From assembly GCA_047967505.1 (NCBI GenBank), contig CM106541.1: a stretch of DNA of 64,000 nucleotides. One strand, 5' to 3'. The DNA is from Dipteris shenzhenensis. Lineage: Eukaryota > Polypodiophyta > Polypodiopsida > Gleicheniales. The notes beneath the pieces were generated by a model. It did no database searches, was not told the origin of the DNA, and saw only the letters and a program-made list of their open reading frames with translations. This document shows positions 11,077 to 20,339 of this stretch, one piece after another (position 1 is the stretch's first letter; every line of letters begins with the position of its first letter). Position numbers and translations under genes: made by a program.

Positions 11077-11547
11077 TCAACTGGCACGTACCGAATCTCC
11101 CTCTTCAATATCAAGATTGTAGAGCTGATGCTGAAGAAGTAAAATCCGGGAGGTGTTGTCTGTCTCGTATAGATCCTTCAAAGTGACCCACGCCTCTACT
11201 GACATCTCGGCCATCTGGATGTGAGGAAGCACAAAGTCCGCCGCCGTAGTCCCTATGATCAATGCCAGGGCATGGGCATCTTTATCTTACCAAGCTTTGA
11301 GCTCCTCTCTATCTACTGACAGTATCTTCCCCTGTCTGTCCACCATGTCCTCCAGCTTCGCCTCCACTCCCGTTGTCAATTTCCATAGCTTCCGAGCCAC
11401 TAAATGACTCCGGATCTTCACTTTCCAAGTCGGGTAAATTGTCCCGTCCAATTTCCCAGACTCTCCAAAGTTAGGGATAGTGAATGAAAGAAAATTGGGG
11501 GAGGAGGAAGGGAGAGCAGGGGCTGAAGAGGCTGTAGAGGTTGACAT
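11077..11547 (-). pseudogene. Copia-type gag remnant
   Basis: Two minus-strand frames, separated by a single in-frame TAA near 11287, read as a Copia gag N-terminus. They contain a Ser/Pro-rich start, then LDGTIYPTWKVKIRSHLVA, LWKLTTGVEA and a stop. The reading resumes with DKDAHALALIIGTTA, EAWVTLKDLYE and HQLYNLDIEEGDS. This matches the gag pattern of a W-bearing capsid domain seen in plant Copia elements. It breaks off before the zinc knuckle; 10800-11070 has no convincing gag continuation. Confidence 0.85.
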
Positions 11548-11759
11548 CTCTGCTGCTTAACCACACAGCAAATTCAACCAAACTCAATCTTCAGTAGACC
11601 AGAACGTTGAACGCACTTGACTGAACCCGAGTCACCGTCCTTCTCGCAAGGGCATTGTCCTCCAATCGTGGAAGTCAATTCCCAAGAGCTTTTGAATCAG
11701 GGTCATCCTTCAGCAAGGTCCTTGCCTTCAAGCTCTCACACCTCTAGCCTCCTACTTGG

Positions 11760-11771
11760 GCTATGATACCA
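11760..11771 (-). other. Primer binding site (initiator tRNA-Met type)
   Basis: On the minus strand TGGTATCATAGC directly abuts the TTTCTAACA end of the 5' LTR. It is one base off the TGGTATCAGAGC that complements the 3' end of plant initiator tRNA-Met, the usual primer for Copia elements. Confidence 0.9.
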
Positions 11772-12809
11772 TGTTAGAAATTACGCAACAAAGGGTACGC
11801 ACAGCGGAAGACTGATAGTATTGCCAAGGAGCTCACACATTGTGCTGTGGGGTGTGGAATCACAAACTTCTTTAACTTAATGTGCATGGATGTGCAAGCC
11901 AGTAAATAAACAATGCTCAAAGACATATATAGAAGCAACACTTTATATTTCCGTCCGTCCACAAAGTAGGACAGGTTACAATACCAAAAGGTTCTCCTAC
12001 TAGATGTCAAGCACTTCTAGATCTCTGAGCTCGCGTGCTCCACCTCGAGCATATGTAGACTCTCTGTCTAGAGTGTTCTTCTCAACCTTGCTGCCCTGAA
12101 TGTCAGCCTAGGTAGGCAGCCCTGCAAGCTTAGTCTGCAGCTCTTCCTTCTCTCCTGGTCCTCCGGGAATAGGCTCCAAGAGTAGGTGTCCTGCTGCTCC
12201 TGACTGCTTGTCTTTTGCTGCTCCAGAAGATCTTAAATGAGGCCAAGGGGCCTCTCCTTTTATAGGGCACAAGACCCTTGAACCAACCGACCTGGTAGGG
12301 TTATTTGGGCCGACCAGACTGCCCCTCCCCCCCCCCCAGTCTGTAAACCAACCTGGTTGGGGGCTGTTCTCCAGACCCACCTGGCCACATGGCAGCCCGC
12401 CATAGGCCCGGGTACTCTGCCCACCTGCTGGCCCTGTTCGAGGCCTGTTGCAGGCTCCACACAAGGCCCAAAGGCCCTGCCATGTAGGCGCCTTTGACCA
12501 CTGCAGATCCCGCCTTCAGCCAGAACACCAGCAGCCATATCCTCCATCCAGTAAGCCTCCGTACAGCCCTGTACAGTGGGTCCGTACTCTGCTGATGTCA
12601 TCGCGCCCTTCACAGGGCCCTGTTGCAGGCCGTACGCCTGCTCTGAAGTTGTCTTGCCAGGCTAGAGCCAAGGCTACATGCCCCCGCCATCTCTCCTGCA
12701 CAAGGTCTCCTTTGTGCTGCCCATGTAGCAGCCTAATCATGCCTTGGTCTACCTCCCCCATGCTCTCCTCATTTGGGAGCTTACAGATGGGGAGGTGGCC
12801 TTTCCAACA
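11772..12809 (-). repeat. 5' LTR of the Copia-type element (right side)
   Basis: 1038-bp LTR, minus orientation, TGTTGGAAAGGCC to ATTTCTAACA. A C-run lies at about 12326-12340. Together with 9227-10257 it defines the family's LTR for comparison with the solo LTRs at 49273, 50282, 52651 and 60821. Confidence 0.92.
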
Positions 12810-12814
12810 TTAGG

Positions 12815-13780
12815 GCCAAGGGCCAAGCAGGATTTTGGTGCAAGACCATGGATCACGTACTTGCACTCAGGGGTGTCATAGAAGAGGCCAGGTCACGGAA
12901 GCAGAGAGTATACTGTTGCTTTGTGGATTTCCGCAAAGCCTTTGACACGGTCCCACAAGCCCACGTCATCAGACGCCTGCAGACGTTGGGTATGATCAGG
13001 AGATCATATGGGTTGTTATGGCACTCTATGTTCGGACAAGTGCCGGATGGACGGAGGAGATTATGAGCACCATTGGGGTCAAGCAAGGTTGCCCGCTATC
13101 ACCAACCTGGTTTGGCCTCTACATAGACGAGCTCGAGAACTTCATAGGGGGGCTGGTTGCTCTCTTGCACCGCAGTACTCTCATTCAGATTCTCTTATAC
13201 GCAGATGACGTGGTTCTGATGTCCTCTGTTGAGGGCCTCCAGCGACATTTGGATGTACTACAAGTTTTTGTGAGTCACATGATTTGAAGGTCAACCTTGG
13301 CAAGACCAAGGTTATGATCTTCAACACATTCTGAGCAGTCATGCATAGAGAGCAGTTCACATTCACATTTAATGGATCCCCAGTCGAGATTGTCTCCTCA
13401 TATGTCTACCTGGGTGTCGTCTTCTCTGGCCCGATTTTCACGATGAGGCCAACGATGCAAGCCGTTTGAGCAGGGGATATGTCTCACTTGCTTGCTTGGA
13501 GAGACAATGCTTCCACTCACACTTTCAGGACCCTCGGACCAAGGCATTCTCTTTGACTCCTTGGTCTGACCAGCAGGCATGTACGGCAGCCCTTGTTAGG
13601 GGCTGGATCTCTCAAACACAGAGTGGGCTCGAGTAGAGCAACTACAAATCCTTTGGCTATCACGGAAGATTCGAGGCAAGCCATCAGTGCCACATCATAT
13701 CATTCAGGCTAAGTTCGGCGCATCTCCACTGCAGCTAGATGCTACATTACCTACCTACACCGTGTCAGGCCGTATCCCTG
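12815..13780 (+). pseudogene. LINE RT, second part (copy 3), after the insertion
   Basis: This continues the RT broken at 9226: KGQAGFWCKTMDHVLALRG, then VDFRKAFDTVPQAHVIRRL, STIGVKQGCPLSPTWFGLYI and LLYADDVVLM (YADD near 13198-13209). It then degrades through frameshifts at about 12995, 13270 and 13330. Removing 9227-12814 restores continuity with the upstream RT. Confidence 0.88.
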
Positions 13781-13789
13781 AAGACTGTC

Positions 13790-14455
13790 TCTGCGTCCTG
13801 AGTAAGTGCTCCTTGTGGTGGACCACCCGGCGCCGCCTCATGGATGAAGGCAACGAGGCATCATTGGTGTGGTGGGTATGTAGAGAAGTCTGGATAGTGG
13901 CCCAAAACCGGCCCTAAAAAAGCAACTGTATCGACCTCGGATCTTGTAGTACATAGGGCATCTAAACATGAAGCGCTCCTCGGACTCCACCTCCTGTTGA
14001 TCACATAATGTGCATAGGCGTCTCTCCTTGGGTATCCCCTCAGCTCATCTGCTCTCGATGCAGAGTCTGTGTGATAAGACTCGAAATTGTCCGATAGAGA
14101 TCCTCAGTGAGTGTGGCAAGTGGATCCGAGTGTACTCTGGTGGGACAATGAAGCCCTCCTCCTAGATGCGTAGGCAGTGGTCTGTAGAAACTGAGCTTCA
14201 CTGGAAGCTCCCTCAGTTCCAACCAGGTCTTGAATGTGTGCAACTGTAATAGATCCTCTTGAATGACCTGGTTGACCTCATGGTATCCTAGCGGGATAGA
14301 TGGAGCGTCTAAGCTATACTGGAAGGGAGGCAGTCTGTCTATGTGAAGCCCCAATCTCTCGAACCACCCATGTGTCTGGGCATACCAACCTCCCTCATCC
14401 CCACTGTTTGCGAGGTCCATGGACGAAGATAGAGCCAACCATGGCAATCAAAGTA
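13790..14455 (-). other. Inverted segment inside LINE copy 3
   Basis: Here the LINE is read on the opposite strand. The minus frame 14447-14040 gives PWLALSSSMDL, then LPPFQYSLDAP, QEDLLQLHTFKTW and ELPVKLSFYR. Next comes a minus-strand Cys/His region down to about 13800. On the + strand the element is normal before 13780 and again after about 14456. Only this roughly 660-bp block is flipped, within one copy. Breakpoints are approximate. Confidence 0.8.
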
Positions 14456-14992
14456 GATCACAGAGTTCTTCCAGCCAGATCACACGATCCTCACAACCAC
14501 TGATAGCAGGCACAGCAGAGACCCAGATCTTGAGGCATGCTGCACTCGACGGCGGACGGACATGCAGATCACATTGAGCGACCTCCCATCCATGTTCAGG
14601 CCTGGGAGACGACCCACAAGGGTTACAATAGCCTTGGTCAGGAGCAGAGTCATTGCCAGGAGACCAAGACGAGCAGCACCCACAGACAGTCGGCCCAGCG
14701 CTCCATCACTGGCTACACATCGGTACCTCTCCGACACACATATACCCTTGTGGGGGGCGCATTGCATTACACTGAAGAGATCCAACCATTCCTGATGGTG
14801 ATTGATGGTCGATGATGATGATAATGGTGATGATGACGACGATGATGCCATTACTGATGATACGACTATGTACTAGTTAGCAGTTAGCATTCAGTGTGGG
14901 TGACGATGCTTGTTTAGTAGCTCCACCTTTCTACTTGTTGTATCAGTTTTCTATCAATCTCATAGACCCATCGGTATTCCAAAGAATTTAAT

Positions 14993-15026
<34 letters not shown>
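14456..15026 (+). other. C-terminal tail, UTR and (CT)n tail of LINE copy 3
   Basis: After the inversion the + strand again matches copies 1 and 2: the TTCCAGCCAGATCACA block, the CACAAGGGTTACAATAGCC block, the GATGATGA stretch, and ATCGGTATTCCAAAGA with TTTAATAAACTC. A pure CT run closes it at 14996-15026. Ty3/gypsy RT sequence starts immediately after. Confidence 0.85.
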
Positions 15027-15028
<2 letters not shown>

Positions 15029-15584
15029 CTCCGAGCTCTCAGTTTGACTTGAGGTATTGCCAAATTCGCATTGCAGAGAAAGATAAAAGGAAAACTACAT
15101 TTGTCACACCCTCAGGGATGTATGCATTCTGAGTGATGCTATTTGGTTTGGTCAACGTGAAGTTCATATGGCCTTTATAGATTACTTTTGCATCTACACC
15201 TCAATTGGAAAACGTTTGGAAAAAGGCTGGTCTGGCTCCAAAGAGAATAGATGGTGCTCAAGGATATTTAAATCCCAATAAATGTCATTATAACAGAAGA
15301 CAGGGTAGACGCCTTGGACACATCATTTTAGTCAAGGGAATTGAGGTGGACCATAAGCAACCCAGCAATTAAAAACTTTCTTGCAGAAGGTCACAGATTG
15401 TGGAAGGTTTTCGTGGGGACTGGGCCAGGTGCTTCGTCGTTTGCATCAGTTTTTAAAAAAGGGATGATGTTTGAGAAAGTGAAAGAGATGCGAGAGAGAG
15501 AAGGCCTGTTGTGGTTCCACCTGACTGGAAGAAAGATTTGTTCATTGTATCTGATGATACATAGTTGCGATCTTATGGCAGGAC

Positions 15585-15644
<60 letters not shown>

Positions 15645-15960
15645 TATGCAGCCTATATATTATGCTAGTTATTGCCTAGTGAATGCTGACATAAGGTATT
15701 CAAACATAGAGAAGCAGGGGCTGCCCTTGATGTTTGCTATACGCAAGTTCAAATCATACTTGCTGTCTGATCCATTTGTCTTTTTGGTAAATTCAATGAT
15801 CATATAATATCTCCTAAAGAAGCCTAATCCTGGAAGGAGATTTGCCAACTGGTTGGTGGAGTTGCAGGAATTCAGTTCTCTTTTGTCACTGAGAACTCAA
15901 CACCTACTATCTTGCATGGTCTGTCTCCCTACGTCAAAGAGTAGGGAGGAGATATCTAGG
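15027..15960 (+). pseudogene. Ty3/gypsy RT and RNase H remnant
   Basis: The + strand reads QIRIAEKDKRKTTFVTPSGM and VMLFGLVNVKF, which are RT blocks of Ty3/gypsy elements. It continues past stops to GHIILVKGIEVD. After a GA microsatellite comes the RNase H start: PIYYASYCLVNADIRYSNIE, then FAIRKFKSYLLSDPFVF and LLKKPNPGRRFANWLVELQEF. Stops and frameshifts are frequent. The integrase follows at 18056, after an intervening antisense LINE fragment. Confidence 0.85.
15588..15641 (+). repeat. (GA)n microsatellite inside gypsy pol
   Basis: A pure GA run between the RT and RNase H parts of the gypsy remnant. It gives meaningless Arg/Glu repeats in two frames. Confidence 0.95.
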
Positions 15961-18055
15961 GTCCTTATGTGAGTGCCCATCTGAGGTCAAGTCTGTCGTG
16001 TTGTGCACTCTGGCTCTTTGCTACATCTAGTCCCTTGCTCTCCCTAGCTCGGGTCACTGGAGAAAAAGTGTGTGATTGTCCTGCCTGGGCTGTGATAGTC
16101 CTTCTTGTACTCTCTGTGAGCTCATATGAGCTGATCTCAATGTCTTCGAGCCTCGAGGATGAAAACCGCCATGCACTAGAAACTACAAGAATGCCGTCCA
16201 CGGATCTCATAGTACACAAGGCATCTGCATTTAAAATGATCCTCTGTCTCAATCTCCGGCATCTCACATAGAGTGCAAATCCATCTCTCACATGGGATGC
16301 CCTATATCCGCCTTGTCTCAGCTCGTAGCCTATGTTAAGATACCCGGAACTGTCCAATCCAGAGCATGTGGGAGATGAATCTAGGTGTAGCCCATCAATT
16401 CACTAAACCACTCCTTTGAGATCCGTAAGCTGTGATCTTTGTAAAAGCTGAGTTTAACCGAAAGCTCACGCGGTGTTAACCAAGACCTGTATGGGTGGAG
16501 CTGCAATAGATCCTCTCTAATGACCTGGTTCACCTCGTAGTAGGTGAGTGGAATAGATGGAGCCTCAAGGCTCTACTGAAACGGTGGCAATTTGTCCATT
16601 TGTAGTCCAAGCCTTCAAACCATCTACATGTCCAAGCATACCAGCTCCTCTCATCTCCCTCTGCCTCCATTGTCATGGATGAAGTCAAGGCTAGCCATCG
16701 CAATCTACGTCGTCCGAAAGTCCCTGACTCTATGGAGATAAGTGACAATCTAGAAGACTACATCAAACCGTAGAGGGGTGGTCCCAAACTCTGCTAGTAC
16801 GATCTGGTGTGGGACCGAAGGCTTCGAATTATCCAAGCAAGAAGTAGAACCTTAAGTCTCTGTGTGGGACCAATCTCTCTCTAATAGGTCTGTCTCCTAG
16901 AAGGGACTACCATACATCCCAGCGTCAGACAAACGAATCAAACAAAAGAGACATGGTACCGGGGTCCTGAAAATGTGAGTGAAAGCCCTAACGCTCGAGT
17001 CTGGCTAATGCAGCATACCCTCTACTCAAACGAGCATGCACGGTTGGTCGCATCGTGAAGATCAGGCCTGAGAAGAGAAACCCTAGATATCTATAGGATG
17101 CGAAAATCTCCACTATTGCTCCAACACATATAAATTGCTCCCGATGTGCGCTGCCCGAGATGTGTTGAAGATCATAACCTTGGTTTCACCCAAGTTGACC
17201 TTCGAATCATGTGTCTCACAAAAGGACTAGAGTGCATCCAAGTGCCATTGGAGACCCTCGGCTCATGAGGAGAGAAGAACTACATCATTTGGTATAGTAA
17301 ATTGAAATTAGGGAACCAACTAAGGGTGATCGAGCGCGTCAATATATAGGCCACACATGGTTGGTGATAAAAGACAACCTTGTTTGACCCCAATCATGCT
17401 CATGATCTCCTCTGACTACCCAGTTGAAGTCCTAGCTCTGCCTGAACCTCACTCATATAGTGTCCGGACTGCCCAAATTATGTCCTAAATGTATCCTAGA
17501 TCCAATAGTCCTTGGAATAGGTGGGCTCGTTGTACCGTGTCAAAAGCTTTGCAAATTCCACAAAGCAACAATACACTCACTGCTTCTGTGCACGGGCCTC
17601 CTCAATGGAAGTAAATGTGATCCAGTGTAGCATGATCTGCCCGGAAACCTGCCTGCCCCATATCTTTGAATCCCTCACTCTCCGCCAAACCAACTGACCT
17701 GAATGCCAACTGCTAATGCATAAATCTTGGACACAACATGCCTGGTCATAATGATCCTGTAGTTTTCCGGGCTCATTGGATCCCTGCCTTATGGATCGGG
17801 ACAATGGTGTTAAGGGTCCAGGTGCGAGGACAACTGTTGCAAATGCTTCATTGAATAACCTTGCTAGGATCGGGTCTTAATCCCATGTGCAATGTACTCA
17901 TAGCCCCTCACGATCTTTGGCTTGGCCATTGTGTAGCTTGAGAGTTGCATGATTGATATCACTGGCGGTGAGAGTGAGCATGAGGTGGGACGAGATAGCT
18001 GTGAAACATTTGCACACGGTTTGGATGACCTCTTGAGATAGTAGCGGATCATGGC
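15961..18055 (-). mobile_element. LINE copy 4, antisense, both ends truncated
   Basis: Minus-strand matches to copy 2 run from LYTMAKPKIVRGYEYIAHG-like RT sequence near 18000 through the AGFRAD region (17640) and VNLGETKVMIFNTS (about 17160-17200). They continue through the thumb and FQ(Y)SL-type block (16560) to the Cys/His region with CTLCEMPEIETEDHF near 16240-16275. It lacks the TTTAATAAAC tail. Frames are broken throughout. It interrupts gypsy pol between RNase H and integrase. Confidence 0.85.
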
Positions 18056-18705
18056 CACTTTCAGAGGAGAGATTCTGCAGATCTTCCTGTCCAAACTTTC
18101 AGTTAAACATGGATTTCTTCAGCATACTATCCACAGCATAATGGTTTGGTGGAAAAGACCGACAGGACACTACGCAACATCATTGCAAAAAATGATTGTG
18201 AAGAGTAGAAATGAATGGCAGAAACAGTTGCCTACAGCTTTATGGGCCTATCATATTACACATACGGTGGCCACTGGTTTTGCCCCATTCCATTTGGTCT
18301 ATGAAACAGAAGCTATCTTACTGATTAAATTGGAATTGCCTACTTTAAGGATGGCATTGGAGCATCACATAGATATGGCAAAGGCATATTAGCTAGACCT
18401 CCTTTTTTTGGGAAAAGCTGGATGAACAAAGGCAAGTAGCCTTAATTTCAAGTGAAGCACAGCAAAGGATTATAAAATCCAAAATGAATGCAAGGTTCAT
18501 TCAGAAGGTTATGAGGAGTATGAAAGCTGGCTTGAGCATAAGAAGTCTTTGGTGAGAAGGGAAGGGCCTTATGTGATCCTAAAGGCCTATGCAAAATGGA
18601 ACGTATGATTTAAAGGAGCTGATGGAAAGGTACTTGGGGAACAAGTAAATGGATTCCGCCTTAAGATTTCCTCACATATGGATATCTTTCTAGGTTATTA
18701 GCAAG
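18056..18705 (+). pseudogene. Ty3/gypsy integrase C-terminal remnant
   Basis: The frame 18051-18392 reads LQKMIVKSRNEWQKQLPTAL, then WAYHITHTVATGFAPFHLVY and ETEAILLIKLELPTLR, the conserved end of a plant Ty3/gypsy integrase core. After stops, GPYVILKAY, NGTYDLKELMERYLG and VNGFRLKIS follow the usual C-terminal pattern. It belongs with the RT/RNase H remnant at 15027-15960. Confidence 0.85.
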
Positions 18706-20075
18706 GATGACAGATTGGTTCCCTCAGGATAGTTTTTTCTGGTGAAAATGAAAGTGTATAGCTCCCTTCAGATATGTTGAAGTTGCGTTACAGATTGATT
18801 TGGCGAAAGCAATGACAGAGCAACCAACACACAACGTTTTTGAAAGCGAAAACAAGCTCAAAACTCACATTCTCCTTTTGAATCGCGGTCCAAGGAAGAT
18901 GTGAATAGTCTCATTCTGAAAACTCTCTTTCTCTCTTCGTTGAAATGCGATGAAGTTCTATGATGTTTTTCGTCACAAAAGAATCCTATTGTTGACAGGT
19001 TAATGATGGTATATGCATTGGTCGACAAGACAGCATTTTTGCAGCAGTTGCCGATCTAAAAGGACGCTTCCACTCCCGTAGGGTTGGCTCCGTTGATGAT
19101 CAGAAGCACATGGATTCTCCTTCTCAAAACGATGTCAAAGCTCTCACGCTTCCACTTCCGTATGGTTGGCCCGCGTTGATGATGAGAAGCACATGGATTC
19201 TCCTTTTCAAATCGATGTCGAAGATGATTAGAAGTGCTAGACCATGCGCTTTATACACGTACATCTATGGGCTGATCTCAATGAGTAGACGATCATCCGC
19301 CGTAAGATAGTGGCAGGACAACGTTTTGCGGCACAGTTCTTAATCAGTCTATACTAGCAAAAACTAACTTAATGAAAAGAGCTCACAAAAGTATGGTACC
19401 AGTGTTAAGTACACTCGGTCTTCCACAAGGTGCCTCTCTCAACAGAAGTCTGCCACGCCTTTCGAGTGCTTGGAACAGGATGCTTCCATGGTACCAGAAT
19501 GAATCGGTAAGGCTACAATTGAAATGCTCCAGAGCCTACATTAAAATGCTTGCTCCAGAGCTTGATACAACTCTTTTCGCGGATAATGTACAAGACGCGA
19601 AGATGCACGCAGCTCGAATTTCGTACAATTCGTGCGCAAACCAGCTATCACAAAGTGCAGAACGGGGTATCTCTATGGTTGCTGTATTTCTTGTTCAAGT
19701 TTGTCAAAAAAAGTGCTTCGCATGGTAAGGAACACGAGACGATGAAACAGTTCAGGGGAAGTCGTCCCTCGGGATGAAGAATTGCAAAGAAGCATCTCAA
19801 AAAGCTAACTTCGGGTTAGCCGGGTTAGCTCCCTGATGAGAGTGGGACTCAGGAAACTTAAATGCCGAAGACAAACAGAAATATTTGCTGAAGGCAATCA
19901 AATGCGGAGGACAATGCATCGCAATGCAAACCGTCAGCCAGGACAGCAAAGAAACTACAAGGTTTGACACGAGCTATAGACAGCAAACATGCGAATGATC
20001 GCTCGATTCAGCTTTGGACAGGCGGGCAGCAGCAGGAAACTGAAAGGATTGAGGAGAAGGGAGAGAGACAATTAC
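18706..20075. other. No convincing gene; short local repeats
   Basis: I see no exon set here. The sequence holds a duplicated block (19063-19223) and a 118-codon + frame at 19372-19728 that resembles nothing I know and has no neighbours supporting it. Confidence 0.5.
19063..19223 (+). repeat. Two diverged ~83-bp tandem units
   Basis: ACGCTTCCACTCCCGTA...AGAAGCACATGGATTCTCC at 19063 recurs at 19146 with scattered changes. A weaker third piece (CATTCTCCTTTTGAATCG) lies near 18868. Confidence 0.75.
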
Positions 20076-20168
20076 CTTCTTCTTCCAGTGTGCGAGGGAA
20101 GCAGATTGAGTGGAGCGAGCTTTGACGAGAGCCAGAGCTAGGGCGAGCTTGACATCTTGGGACGCCAT
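20076..20168 (-). CDS. Orphan first exon, 31 codons
   Basis: On the minus strand an ATG (20168-20166) opens MASQDVKLALALALVKARS and ends TQSASLAHWKKK, followed exactly by a GTAATT donor. Codon use is GC-rich compared with its surroundings, as in the Mpv17 exon 1. I cannot find the next exon in 18.7-20.07 kb. The short KLALALAL...WKKK pattern loosely recalls the N-terminus of the meiotic protein MPS1/PRD2, but this is weak. It could be a truncated gene or a retained fragment. Confidence 0.35.
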
Positions 20169-20339
20169 TGGAATCCGCGGATGGAGAACTGCGCAATGTT
20201 CACCTTCAAAGGCTTGGGTCTTTCCTACTTGTACGCTAAATTACACACGTATACAATTTCTTAACCATCTTAAATTAAACACACCTTTAAAATTAAATTC
20301 CCATTAAAAATAACATACCACAATACCACTACAAATACA

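Larger units (their letters stand above)
9227..12809 (-). mobile_element. Complete non-autonomous Copia-type LTR retrotransposon
   Basis: This 3583-bp element is read on the minus strand. Two direct LTRs of about 1.03 kb flank only about 1.5 kb of internal DNA. It is bounded by a perfect 5-bp target duplication TTAGG (9222-9226 and 12810-12814) and splits the RT of LINE copy 3. The PBS lies next to the 5' LTR and a purine tract next to the 3' LTR. The inside encodes a broken Copia-type gag and an unrecognised ORF, with no protease, integrase or RT, so it depended on another element for movement. Confidence 0.93.
6797..15026 (+). mobile_element. LINE copy 3 with ORF1, interrupted by a Copia-type element
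   Basis: The third copy starts right after the tail of copy 2 and ends at its own CT tail (14996-15026). In order it holds an ORF1 remnant, endonuclease, RT (interrupted at 9226 by the LTR element and resumed at 12810), an inverted block (about 13790-14455), the C-terminal tail and UTR. It is the only copy in which ORF1 is visible. It is heavily mutated in every domain. The left boundary is inferred from the end of copy 2. Confidence 0.8.
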
